A stretch of 14,685 bases of DNA from positions 1-14,685 of the forward strand of contig JBILVQ010000060.1 in the NCBI GenBank assembly GCA_044370375.1, in the 5' to 3' direction. Below the pieces are notes generated by a model, which ran no database searches, was not told the DNA's origin, and worked only from the letters and a program-made list of their open reading frames with translations. The DNA is from JBILVQ01 sp044370375 (GTDB lineage: Bacteria; Bacteroidota; Bacteroidia; UBA4408). Made by a program: the position numbers and the translations under genes. Positions 1 through 8,057 of the stretch are shown in pieces (the first letter of the stretch is position 1; every line of letters starts with the position of its first letter).

Positions 1-2391
1 TCAGGAAATCAGTCTTTTTGTTGCACAGGATGTAGAACGGTGTATGATATTATCAACAGCAATAATTTGTGTGCCTATTATTCAATTTCTGATAAGCCGG
101 GGGTAACACAGAAATTTGAGGTGAAAGAAGGGAAGTTTGATTTTCTTGACAATTCCCAGATACAGCAGCAATTAATAACCTTTCAGCAAGGGCATGAAAG
201 CCATGTTGTTTTCTTTTTGCCGCAAATGCATTGCAGTAGTTGTATTTGGTTGTTAGAAAATCTGCATCAGCTTAATCACAATATTATTCAATCGGGGGTT
301 GATTTTCCTAAGAAAGAAGTAAGAATTGTGTTTGACAACCGTGTTATTGGTTTAAAAGAACTAGCAGGCTTATTGACTTCGGTGGGTTATGAGCCCCATA
401 TTCATTTGGCCGATCTGGATGGAAAGAAGCAACAAACCATGGATCGTAAGCGAATGCTGCGTTTAGGTGTTGCCGGTTTTTGTTTTGGTAATATCATGAT
501 GCTTAGTTTTCCGGAGTATTTCGGATTAGAGCGAGGCGATGCAGACGGATTAATTTCATTATTCACTTATTTGAATTTGTTTTTAGCCTTGCCGGTTTTC
601 TTTTTTAGTGCTTCTCCCTTTTTTATTTCTTCTTGGAAAGGCATCAAAACAAGGTTCATGAACATTGATATTCCTATTGCCTTGGCCATTGTTATTACTT
701 TCGGACGAAGCATTTTCGAAATTATTTCAGGCACCGGTGCCGGCTATCTTGATTCCATGTCGGGTATTGTGTTTTTTATGTTGCTGGGTCGGTATTACCA
801 AGATAGAACCTACGATAGCCTTTCCTTCGAACGCGATTATAAATCTTATTTTCCTGTTTCGGTTTTGGTGAATGACCAAGGAAAACGCAGAATGGTTCCT
901 CTTTCTGAATTGAAGATTGGCGACCGAATGATTATCAGAAGCAATGAGATTATTCCTGCCGATGGATTATTGTTTTTTGGAAAAGGGAATATTGATTATT
1001 CTTTTGTGAGCGGTGAGGCCATCCCTGTATCAAAGGGTATTGGCGAAGTAGTTTATGCCGGCGGGAAACAGATGGGTGGCGAGCTCGAAATAGAGGTTGT
1101 TAAGGAAGTGTCGCAAAGTTATTTGACACAATTATGGAATAAGGAGGTTTTTAAGAAGGACAGACCTGAGAAATGGCAATCCTTTGTACATGCGCTCTCG
1201 CAAAAGTTTACCGCAATTTTGTTAAGCATCACAGCCATTGCCGCCATTTATTGGTGGATGGTGGATGTTACTCAGGTTTGGAAGGTGATTACCTCTGTTT
1301 TGATTGTTGCCTGTCCTTGTGCTTTATTGCTGTCGGCCACTTTCACCAATGGAAACATGCTGCGCTTACTGGGCCGACATGGTATTTATTTGAGGAATTC
1401 CTTGGTTTTGGAAGGATTATCGGAGGTGGATCATTTGGTGTTTGATAAAACAGGAACCTTAACGGTGAATGGCAAAGCCGATTTGCAGTGGAGTGGTGTA
1501 GGGTTATTGCCCGAGCAATATGCAATCATTTATTTCTTGGCGCGGCAATCTACACATCCGTTGAGCCGAATGCTGGCCGAAGGCATTGAGAAGAAATTTG
1601 AAGTAAATACGTATTCCTTTCGTTTTTCTGAATTCTCTGAATTTCCCGGAAAGGGCATACAGGCTGTAATTGATAACCTTCCGTGGAAGTTAGGGTCGGC
1701 TGTATGGGTAGGCTTTGATGATCAAGATGCCAACCCGAATACTTCAAAGGTGTTTATTAAAGCAGGGGAAAAGCTTTTGGGTCATTTTTCTTTTTCGAAT
1801 CATTTCAGAGATGGTTTGGAACAGATGACCGCTGCATTGGGCAATTCCTTTGCATTGTCAGTTATTTCAGGAGATCATGAGGGAGAACGAAAGAATATTA
1901 TCCGTCAATTCGGGAGGGAGCCTGAAATGAAATTTAAGCAAAGTCCGGAAGATAAACTCCGTTATATTGAAGATTTGCAGCGTGGCGGCAAAAAGGTGAT
2001 GATGGTAGGTGACGGATTGAATGATGCAGGAGCCTTGAAGCAAGCAAACATTGGTGTTGCTGTTTCTGACGAAATGAATAATTTCTCTCCTGCATGTGAT
2101 TTGTTGATGGACGCCAATAAAATGATCATGCTACCGCGTTTGATTCGATATGCTCAAAAGGGGCGCTATGTCATCTTTGGAAGTTTCGTTGTCTCCATCC
2201 TCTATAATTTAATAGGGATTTATTTTTCGGTTACCGCGCAGCTATCTCCTGTTATTGCTGCCATCCTCATGCCGGCCAGCTCTATTTCAATTGTGCTTTT
2301 CACCACCTCGCTGAGCTATTGGTATGGGTACAAAACCGGTTTGTTTTCTGTTGAAAAGCACATTGGAAAGATGCTCAAAAATAAAAGATGA
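1..2391 (+). CDS. ccoI: CcoI/FixI-type copper-translocating P-type ATPase (5' end outside window)
   Basis: Inner-membrane P1B ATPase that moves copper across the membrane and is needed to build the CuB centre of cbb3 oxidase. The frame is open to base 1, so the gene starts upstream; the GTG at 40 is internal. Bases 16-33 encode FCCTGC, the cysteine-rich N-terminal metal-binding segment typical of this subfamily. An HMA-like domain follows with MHCSSC (CxxC at 232-243). The ATPase core shows the actuator motif SGEA (1009-1020), the membrane CPC (1312-1320), the phosphorylated-Asp motif DKTGT (1444-1458), the nucleotide-binding HP (1555-1560) and GDGLND (2008-2025). The last helices carry AAILMPASSIS, characteristic of CcoI rather than of CopA generally. 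Position just before ccoS and the oxidase genes supports ccoI over a detoxification pump. About 796 residues lie in the window, so little is missing. The copper specificity is inferred from family and context. Confidence 0.95.
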   Translation, partial: SGNQSFCCTGCRTVYDIINSNNLCAYYSISDKPGVTQKFEVKEGKFDFLDNSQIQQQLITFQQGHESHVVFFLPQMHCSSCIWLLENLHQLNHNIIQSGVDFPKKEVRIVFDNRVIGLKELAGLLTSVGYEPHIHLADLDGKKQQTMDRKRMLRLGVAGFCFGNIMMLSFPEYFGLERGDADGLISLFTYLNLFLALPVFFFSASPFFISSWKGIKTRFMNIDIPIALAIVITFGRSIFEIISGTGAGYLDSMSGIVFFMLLGRYYQDRTYDSLSFERDYKSYFPVSVLVNDQGKRRMVPLSELKIGDRMIIRSNEIIPADGLLFFGKGNIDYSFVSGEAIPVSKGIGEVVYAGGKQMGGELEIEVVKEVSQSYLTQLWNKEVFKKDRPEKWQSFVHALSQKFTAILLSITAIAAIYWWMVDVTQVWKVITSVLIVACPCALLLSATFTNGNMLRLLGRHGIYLRNSLVLEGLSEVDHLVFDKTGTLTVNGKADLQWSGVGLLPEQYAIIYFLARQSTHPLSRMLAEGIEKKFEVNTYSFRFSEFSEFPGKGIQAVIDNLPWKLGSAVWVGFDDQDANPNTSKVFIKAGEKLLGHFSFSNHFRDGLEQMTAALGNSFALSVISGDHEGERKNIIRQFGREPEMKFKQSPEDKLRYIEDLQRGGKKVMMVGDGLNDAGALKQANIGVAVSDEMNNFSPACDLLMDANKMIMLPRLIRYAQKGRYVIFGSFVVSILYNLIGIYFSVTAQLSPVIAAILMPASSISIVLFTTSLSYWYGYKTGLFSVEKHIGKMLKNKR

Positions 2392-2409
2392 TTAAAATCA
2401 TATTTTCGG

Positions 2410-2453
2410 GTGATACAGGTCATAGGGCTAGGATAAAACCGGAAATACTTTTA
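2410..2453 (+). promoter_or_regulatory. Candidate FNR/CRP-type operator and internal promoter before ccoS
   Basis: The 82-bp gap between ccoI and ccoS is the largest in the operon. It holds GTGATACAGGTCAT (2410-2423), which keeps the TGA-N6-TCA core shared by FNR and CRP sites but matches the outer bases poorly. TACTTTTA at 2446-2453 matches the Bacteroidota -7 box (TAnnTTTG) except in the last base, and no -33 TTTG lies at the usual distance. If transcription starts near 2458, the palindrome is centred about -41.5, the class II activator position. The sequence match is modest, so this is a hypothesis. Confidence 0.3.
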
Positions 2454-2473
2454 TACCGTCAAAAAATAAAATT

Positions 2474-2656
2474 ATGAGTGCCATTTTTTTGCTGATAGGA
2501 TCGAGTCTTTTGATTGCCATCGGCTTTCTGTGTGCCTTCCTTTGGTCGGTGAATTCAGGCCAATACGAAGATGATTACACCCCTTCGGTGAGGATATTAT
2601 TTGATCCTCCGGTTAATGAAACAAAAATTACGACTACCAACCCCAATAAAGAATAA
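2474..2656 (+). CDS. ccoS: CcoS, cbb3 oxidase assembly protein
   Basis: Small membrane protein (60 aa) required for maturation of cbb3 oxidase; in studied bacteria its loss leaves the oxidase without proper cofactors. Residues about 4-25 form one hydrophobic helix. The family signature follows directly: WSVNSGQYEDD, then RILFDPP, as in the usual WAxxxGQ(Y/F)DD...RIL(F/D) pattern. The length is normal for CcoS. The start ATG is preceded by an A-rich stretch rather than a Shine-Dalgarno sequence, as expected in Bacteroidota. It lies 82 bp after ccoI and 2 bp before ccoNO, so it is co-transcribed with the oxidase subunits. The call rests on the motif and on its position between ccoI and ccoN. 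Confidence 0.95.
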   Translation: MSAIFLLIGSSLLIAIGFLCAFLWSVNSGQYEDDYTPSVRILFDPPVNETKITTTNPNKE

Positions 2657-2658
2657 AA

Positions 2659-4785
2659 ATGGAATTAGAAAAGTTTGAATACGACAACAAGATTGTACGA
2701 CAATTCATGTATGCTACGCTCATTTTCGGCTTGGTCGGAATGCTGGTAGGTTTAATTGTGGCACTTCAATTTGTATTTCCGGCACTGAGTTTCAGTCAGC
2801 CTTACCTCACTTTCGGAAGACTTCGTCCGCTGCATACCAATGCGGTGATTTTTGCTTTTGTGGGGAACGGAATTTTTATGGGCGTTTATTATTCATTGCA
2901 ACGCTTGTGTAAAGCCCGAATGTTTAGTGATTTGTTAGGTCAGATTCATTTTTGGGGCTGGCAATTAATTATAGTGGCTGCAGCCCTTTCTCTGCCGTTG
3001 GGCTATACCACAGGAAAAGAATACGCTGAGTTGGAATGGCCCATTGATATTGCCATTGCCTTGATTTGGGTAGTTTTTGGTATCAATATGTTTGGTACAA
3101 TCATCAAAAGAAGAGAGCGCCATTTGTATGTTGCTATCTGGTTCTATATTGCAACTTTCATTACTGTGGCCATGTTGCACATTGTGAACTCTTTCGAAAT
3201 CCCGGTTTCTTTTATGAAGAGTTATTCATGGTACGCAGGCGTGCAGGATGCTTTGGTTCAATGGTGGTATGGACACAATGCAGTGGCATTTTTCTTAACC
3301 ACTCCTTATTTAGGACTGATGTATTACTTTGTTCCAAAGGCTGCCAATCGCCCTGTTTATTCTTACAAATTATCTATCATTCACTTTTGGGCCTTAATTT
3401 TTCTTTATATCTGGGCCGGACCTCACCATTTGTTATACACGGCTTTGCCTGACTGGGCACAGTCTTTAGGTGTTGTATTTTCTATCATGCTGATTGCGCC
3501 CAGCTGGGGAGGTATGATCAATGGTTTGCTTACCCTAAGAGGTGCATGGGATAAAGTAAGAGAAGATATTGTTTTGAAGTTTATGGTGGTTGCAGTTACT
3601 TGTTATGGTATGGCCACTTTTGAAGGCCCAATGCTTTCATTGAAGAATGTGAACGCCATTGGTCACTTTACCGACTGGATTATCGCACACGTTCACATTG
3701 GCGGATTAGGCTGGAACGGATTTTTAACCTTCGGTATGATGTATTGGTTGGTGCCAAAAATGTTCCAAACAAAATTGCATTCACAAAAATGGGCTAACTG
3801 GCATTTCTGGATCGGAACCATGGGAATCATCTTCTACGCTATTCCTATGTATTGGGCCGGTTTTGAACAAAGTAAAATGTGGAAACAATTTACTCCGGAA
3901 GGACAATTGCAGTATCAGTTTGTTGAAACTGTTCAACATATTAAACCTTTGTATTTCTTGCGCTCATTAGGTGGTTTGTTGTATTTGTTGGGTGCGGTAT
4001 TAATGACGGTGAATTTGGTGAAAACCATTAAGGCCGGAAAGTTCATTGCCAACGAACCTGCCGAAGGTGCTGCTCTTACAAAGCATTATGATGATTCACA
4101 TGATGGGGAACATTGGCACCGTTGGATTGAAAGAAGACCCATCCAAATGTTAGTTGTGAGTTTGGTTGCCGTGGCCATTGGTGGCATTATTGAAATGGTT
4201 CCTACCTTCTTAATAAAGTCAAACATCCCTACAATTAGCAGCGTAAAACCTTATACACCGCTTGAGTTGCAAGGCAGGGATATTTATGTCAGAGAGGGTT
4301 GCTATACTTGCCATTCGCAAATGATTCGTCCCTTCCGTTCAGAGGTAGCTCGATATGGTGAGTACTCAAAGGCCGGTGAATTTGTTTATGACCACCCCTT
4401 TCAGTGGGGTTCAAAAAGAACAGGTCCGGATTTGGCGCGTATTGGTGGTAAATATCCTGACTCATGGCATTACAATCACATGTACGAACCTACTTCTATG
4501 TCGGAGACATCTATTATGCCGAATTACCCCTGGTTGATCGACAATGATTTGGATATTGAATCCACGCCATCAAAAATTAAGGCCATGAAAACCCTTGGTG
4601 TTCCTTATCCGGAAGGATATGAGGATAAGGCGATTGATGATTTGAACAAGCAGGCAGAGGAGATTGCTGCGCGTTTGAAGAAAGACAAAATTGAAACTCC
4701 TCCCAACAAGGAAATCATTGCCTTGATTGCTTATTTGCAAAGAATAGGAAAAGACATCAAAGGAGAACCAACCGCAAAAAACTAA
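2659..4785 (+). CDS. ccoNO: Fused cbb3 cytochrome c oxidase subunits I and II (CcoN-CcoO)
   Basis: Catalytic core of cbb3 oxidase, reducing O2 to water while pumping protons, fused to the mono-heme cytochrome c subunit. The CcoN part (about residues 1-470) is a 12-helix haem-copper oxidase: low-spin haem ligands H59 and H346, high-spin haem b3 ligand H344 (in HVH), CuB ligands H206, H256 and H257, and Y250 six residues before H256, where the cross-linked Tyr sits in known cbb3 enzymes. A charged linker rich in His and Asp (about 455-490) leads to a new membrane anchor (about 495-515). The CcoO domain then carries CYTCH (C548, C551, H552) and the Met ligand M620 in SIMPNYPWL. All key residues are present, so the enzyme should be active. 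The fusion is an established Bacteroidota arrangement. The gene starts 2 bp after the ccoS stop and is followed by ccoQ. Confidence 0.97.
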   Translation: MELEKFEYDNKIVRQFMYATLIFGLVGMLVGLIVALQFVFPALSFSQPYLTFGRLRPLHTNAVIFAFVGNGIFMGVYYSLQRLCKARMFSDLLGQIHFWGWQLIIVAAALSLPLGYTTGKEYAELEWPIDIAIALIWVVFGINMFGTIIKRRERHLYVAIWFYIATFITVAMLHIVNSFEIPVSFMKSYSWYAGVQDALVQWWYGHNAVAFFLTTPYLGLMYYFVPKAANRPVYSYKLSIIHFWALIFLYIWAGPHHLLYTALPDWAQSLGVVFSIMLIAPSWGGMINGLLTLRGAWDKVREDIVLKFMVVAVTCYGMATFEGPMLSLKNVNAIGHFTDWIIAHVHIGGLGWNGFLTFGMMYWLVPKMFQTKLHSQKWANWHFWIGTMGIIFYAIPMYWAGFEQSKMWKQFTPEGQLQYQFVETVQHIKPLYFLRSLGGLLYLLGAVLMTVNLVKTIKAGKFIANEPAEGAALTKHYDDSHDGEHWHRWIERRPIQMLVVSLVAVAIGGIIEMVPTFLIKSNIPTISSVKPYTPLELQGRDIYVREGCYTCHSQMIRPFRSEVARYGEYSKAGEFVYDHPFQWGSKRTGPDLARIGGKYPDSWHYNHMYEPTSMSETSIMPNYPWLIDNDLDIESTPSKIKAMKTLGVPYPEGYEDKAIDDLNKQAEEIAARLKKDKIETPPNKEIIALIAYLQRIGKDIKGEPTAKN

Positions 4786-4789
4786 AAAA

Positions 4790-4948
4790 ATGAAATTCAT
4801 CAATTATCTGCAAAGCATATCCGGGGTTTCAATATTTCCCATGATATCACTGATCATCTTTGTTACATTTTTTGCCCTCCTTTTCGTGTATCTCTTTTTT
4901 GCACGAAAGGAACACATCGATGAGTTAAAAAATATTCCACTCAAGTAG
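4790..4948 (+). CDS. ccoQ: CcoQ/FixQ-like small subunit of cbb3 oxidase (52 aa)
   Basis: A short ORF that translates to MKFINYLQSISGVSIFPMIS and on to a hydrophobic helix (about residues 17-40), then a charged tail ending ELKNIPLK. One membrane helix, a length near 50-60 aa, and the place between ccoO and ccoP are those of CcoQ, which stabilises the oxidase complex. The ISLIIFVTFF core and the ending ELxNIPL look like other Bacteroidota CcoQ proteins as I remember them. The ATG lies 4 bases after the ccoNO stop, within an A-run, so translation is probably coupled. The protein is too short to call on sequence alone; position carries much of the weight. Confidence 0.85.
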   Translation: MKFINYLQSISGVSIFPMISLIIFVTFFALLFVYLFFARKEHIDELKNIPLK

Positions 4949-4969
4949 TTGATTTCAAAACAAGCTAAC

Positions 4970-6187
4970 ATGAAATTACTTTCATCCAAATTCGCAATCA
5001 AAACCCCAACAATGGGTTTGCTTTTCTTGCTAACTTTTTTGTTCGGTAGTGTTGAGGTATTTGCACAAGCAGCTCCCGCATCCCCTACTTCCGGCATGGG
5101 AAATAACATGCTGCTGTGGCTCATGCTAACGCTCATTTTCATCCTTTTTATTTTTATTGTTGTTCTGGCAGAGGTGCTGAAAAAGGCAGGGTATTTTTAT
5201 ATCAAAACCAAGTCGGAAGAAAAGAACAATGCAGGAAAGGTCCTTTCTATATTGATGGCCATCATGATATTGCCTGCCCTATCTTTTGCTCAGGAACCTG
5301 TTCCTGCCGTTCAAGAGACTTCTTTAAATTATGGTGGAATTTCTTCCACCTTATTTTGGGGATTGTTTGTGGTTATCTGTTTTGAAGTGCTCGTGGTTCT
5401 GGTAATGATTATTATTTTGAAGCAATTTTTAGCTGTTGCTGCCGGTCCTGAACCTGTGGCAGAGGTTAAGGTTGTTGAAGCTCCCAAGACCTCAAGAATT
5501 TGGGATAAAATTAACGACTCCGTTGAAATCGACCATGAGGAAAGAATCACCATGGATCATAATTATGATGGTATCAGAGAATTAGACAATAGCCTTCCTC
5601 CATGGTGGAAGTACGGTTTTTATCTCACGATTGTTTTTGCAGTGATTTATTTAATTCATTTCCATGTAACCAAAACCGGAGATTTGTCGGCTCAGGAATA
5701 TAACAATGAAGTAGCCAAGGCACAAGCCGATATTGCGGCCTACATGAAGACCAGTGCCAATAATGTGGATGAATCTAATGTGAAATATTTAGATGCCGCA
5801 GATGCGCTGAAAAGTGGGGCGGGCATCTATCAGGCCAATTGCGCTGCTTGTCATGGTAAGTTCGGAGAAGGTGTGGTTGGTCCGAATTTGACCGATGATT
5901 ATTGGATTCACGGTGGAGGAATGGTTGACATCTTTAAAACGGTAAAATATGGTTTTTCAGAGCGCGGTATGAAAGCGTGGAAAGATGATTTATCACCGAT
6001 GCAAATGGCCGAGGTTTCTTCCTATGTTAAATCATTAAAAGGAACCAATCCTGCTAATCCAAAAGAAAAGCAAGGTGATTTATGGGTTGAGAATGCAGCT
6101 CCTGCAGCTACTGATTCAACTGCGGCACAACCAACTACTGATTCAACAACAACAAAGGCCAATGAAGCGGCCAAAGGAAAAGAATGA
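4970..6187 (+). CDS. ccoP: CcoP, cytochrome c subunit III of cbb3 oxidase (single haem)
   Basis: Membrane-anchored cytochrome c passing electrons to the CcoNO core. The chosen ATG gives 405 aa; a TTG 21 bases upstream abuts the ccoQ stop and is a less likely start. The N-terminus is signal-like (residues about 14-31, ending VFAQ). Then come a helix (about 45-70), a second signal-like segment ending LPALSFAQ (about 92-108), a helix (about 125-150) and an anchor helix (about 210-233). The conserved CcoP stretch includes HNYDGIRELDNSLPPWW just before the last helix. One haem c site is present, CAACH (C291, C294, H295), with a Met ligand candidate in SERGMKAW. Proteobacterial CcoP has two haems; the one-haem form fits Bacteroidota. 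The tail (about 365-405) is low-complexity, rich in Ala and Thr. The stop overlaps the ccoG start (ATGA). Confidence 0.93.
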   Translation: MKLLSSKFAIKTPTMGLLFLLTFLFGSVEVFAQAAPASPTSGMGNNMLLWLMLTLIFILFIFIVVLAEVLKKAGYFYIKTKSEEKNNAGKVLSILMAIMILPALSFAQEPVPAVQETSLNYGGISSTLFWGLFVVICFEVLVVLVMIIILKQFLAVAAGPEPVAEVKVVEAPKTSRIWDKINDSVEIDHEERITMDHNYDGIRELDNSLPPWWKYGFYLTIVFAVIYLIHFHVTKTGDLSAQEYNNEVAKAQADIAAYMKTSANNVDESNVKYLDAADALKSGAGIYQANCAACHGKFGEGVVGPNLTDDYWIHGGGMVDIFKTVKYGFSERGMKAWKDDLSPMQMAEVSSYVKSLKGTNPANPKEKQGDLWVENAAPAATDSTAAQPTTDSTTTKANEAAKGKE

Positions 6188-7614
6188 ACGAGAACACTCC
6201 GGGCCAGCATGATGATTATCGCGACCAGTCGTTTCGCGATTCGGTTGGAACAATTAGTCAGGAAGGAGATCGTGTTTGGATTTACCCCCAGAAACCTAAG
6301 GGCTGGTATTATAATGCCAGAACCTATGCCACCGCTATTTATCTGACAGTTTTATTTGGGTTGCCCTTCGTAAAAATTGATGGGCACCCAATGTTTCTGT
6401 TTGATATTTTGAATGGAAAATTTATTTTGTTTGGTATTGTTTTTTGGCCACAAGATTTTTATCTCTTCGGCCTGGGCATGCTCACCTTTGTTTTGTTCAT
6501 TGTTTTGTTTACTGTTGTTTTTGGTAGGGTATTCTGCGGATGGGCCTGTCCACAAACAGTGTTTTTGGAAATGGTGTTCCGAAAAATTGAATATTGGATT
6601 GAGGGCGATGCTACCCACCAAAGGCGATTAAACAATTCTCCTTGGACCCGCGAAAAAATCATCAAGAAGGTTTCTAAGAATGTTATTTTCTTTGCCCTGT
6701 CTTTTGTAATTGCTAATACCTTTTTGTCTTATCTGATTGGAGTAGATGAATTGTATAAAATAGTTACTGAACCCATTAACATGCATGTGGGTGGTTTAAC
6801 CAGTATTCTCGTTTTTACAGCAGCTTTTTATGGCGTTTTTGTTCGTTTTCGCGAACAGGCATGTATTGTGGTTTGTCCCTATGGGAGATTGCAGGGGGTT
6901 TTGCTCGACAAGGATTCCATTGTTGTTGCCTATGATTATAAAAGAGGCGAGCCTCGTAAACATTATAACAAGAAAGAAGAGCGCAGTGCAGGTGATTGTA
7001 TCGATTGCCATCAATGTGTAAAAGTTTGTCCTACCGGCATTGATATCCGTAATGGAACACAATTAGAGTGTGTGAATTGTACTGCCTGTATTGATGCCTG
7101 CGACCATATCATGGATTCTGTGGGATTAGAAAAAGGTTTGATTCGCTATGCCTCCGAAAACAATATCTCTAAAGGAACCAAATTAAGATTAACACCTAGA
7201 ATAAAAGCATATTCTGTTGTATTGTTGATTTTGATTGGGGTAGAAACAACGTTGCTGGTTACAAGAAGTGATATTGATACTACACTCATCAGAGCACGTG
7301 GTATGCTTTATCAAGATTTACCCGACAATAGAATTAGTAACCTATACAACATCAAAATGGTGAACAAGACTTACGAGAACTTGCCCGTGAAGTTGGTGTT
7401 GGAGAGTCCGAAAGGAGAAATTCAAATGATTGGTAAAGATTTGTTTGTTCCCAAAGAAAGTATTGCCTCCGGTGAATTTTTTGTGGTGCTGAACAAAGAA
7501 TTACTGGTGGATCGTAAAACGAAATTGAAAATCGGAGTTTACTCTGAGGGAAAAAAAGTAAAAACCGTGCAAACCACCTTTCTAGGTCCGATTGCACCCA
7601 AAAAGAAGAAATAA
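6184..7614 (+). CDS. ccoG: CcoG/RdxA polyferredoxin, cbb3 oxidase accessory protein
   Basis: Membrane iron-sulfur protein (476 aa) needed for cbb3 assembly; in Rhodobacter its homologue reduces Cu(II) to Cu(I) for delivery to the oxidase. Helices lie at about 38-58, 93-116, 163-185, 205-221 and 343-362. The family motif CGWACPQTVFLE (C118, C122) follows the second helix, and ACIVVCPYGRLQG follows the fourth. A 2[4Fe-4S] ferredoxin-like part has C272, C275, C278, C282 with CPTGIDIR, then C296, C299, C302 and C306. The C-terminal 110 residues form the immunoglobulin-like periplasmic domain of the family. All cluster cysteines are present. Its ATG overlaps the ccoP stop, and its own stop shares a base with the next start, implying translational coupling. 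The copper-reductase role is taken from the family, not shown here. Confidence 0.95.
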   Translation: MNENTPGQHDDYRDQSFRDSVGTISQEGDRVWIYPQKPKGWYYNARTYATAIYLTVLFGLPFVKIDGHPMFLFDILNGKFILFGIVFWPQDFYLFGLGMLTFVLFIVLFTVVFGRVFCGWACPQTVFLEMVFRKIEYWIEGDATHQRRLNNSPWTREKIIKKVSKNVIFFALSFVIANTFLSYLIGVDELYKIVTEPINMHVGGLTSILVFTAAFYGVFVRFREQACIVVCPYGRLQGVLLDKDSIVVAYDYKRGEPRKHYNKKEERSAGDCIDCHQCVKVCPTGIDIRNGTQLECVNCTACIDACDHIMDSVGLEKGLIRYASENNISKGTKLRLTPRIKAYSVVLLILIGVETTLLVTRSDIDTTLIRARGMLYQDLPDNRISNLYNIKMVNKTYENLPVKLVLESPKGEIQMIGKDLFVPKESIASGEFFVVLNKELLVDRKTKLKIGVYSEGKKVKTVQTTFLGPIAPKKKK

Positions 7615-8057
7615 TGAACATTAGCTGGGGAATTAAAATTGCATTGCTCTACTCAGGATTTGTAGGCATGATTTTGTTCATGGTGTATTTAACCATGCAG
7701 GAACGAATTGAATTGGTGGCGCCTGATTATTACAAACAGGAGATTGAGTATCAGGGAAAAATTAATGGAATTCAAAATGCCGGTGCATTGATGAGTGGCT
7801 TAACCATCACGGCACAAAATGGTGGAAACATTGAATTAAACTTTCCTTCCGATTTAGCTGCAAATGCAAGCGGTGACATTACTTTTTTTCGCCCCTCCGA
7901 CAGTGATTTGGATGAGCTTTTTACCCTTAAAGTTGGCAATGATCTTAAACAAATCATTGTTTTGAAAAAGGGAAAACGAGGCTTGTACAAGGTAAAAGTA
8001 AATGCAAAGGTTGAAGGCAAACCTTATTATTTTGAAGAAAGTTTTTTCCTGAACTAA
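7614..8057 (+). CDS. ccoH: CcoH/FixH family protein
   Basis: Single-span membrane protein (147 aa) of the FixH family, which associates with newly made cbb3 oxidase and helps its maturation or stability. Residues about 5-27 form the membrane helix. The family hallmark PDYYKQEIEYQGKIN comes just after it, and the remaining 100 residues look like a beta-sandwich periplasmic domain with alternating hydrophobic residues ending YYFEESFFLN. Length is normal. The ATG shares one base with the ccoG stop, and the next gene begins immediately after this stop, so it is firmly within the operon. The symbol follows the usual Bacteroidota naming; fixH is an equivalent label. Confidence 0.9.
   Translation: MNISWGIKIALLYSGFVGMILFMVYLTMQERIELVAPDYYKQEIEYQGKINGIQNAGALMSGLTITAQNGGNIELNFPSDLAANASGDITFFRPSDSDLDELFTLKVGNDLKQIIVLKKGKRGLYKVKVNAKVEGKPYYFEESFFLN

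Noticed and set aside
1..2391. P-type ATPase as a zinc/cadmium or general CopA detoxification pump
   Set aside because: The FCCxGC N-terminus, the AAILMPASSIS ending and the position before ccoS-ccoNO point to CcoI.
4949..4969. Upstream TTG start for ccoP, directly after the ccoQ stop
   Set aside because: The ATG at 4970 gives a sensible basic N-terminus before the hydrophobic signal segment; the seven extra residues add nothing family-like.
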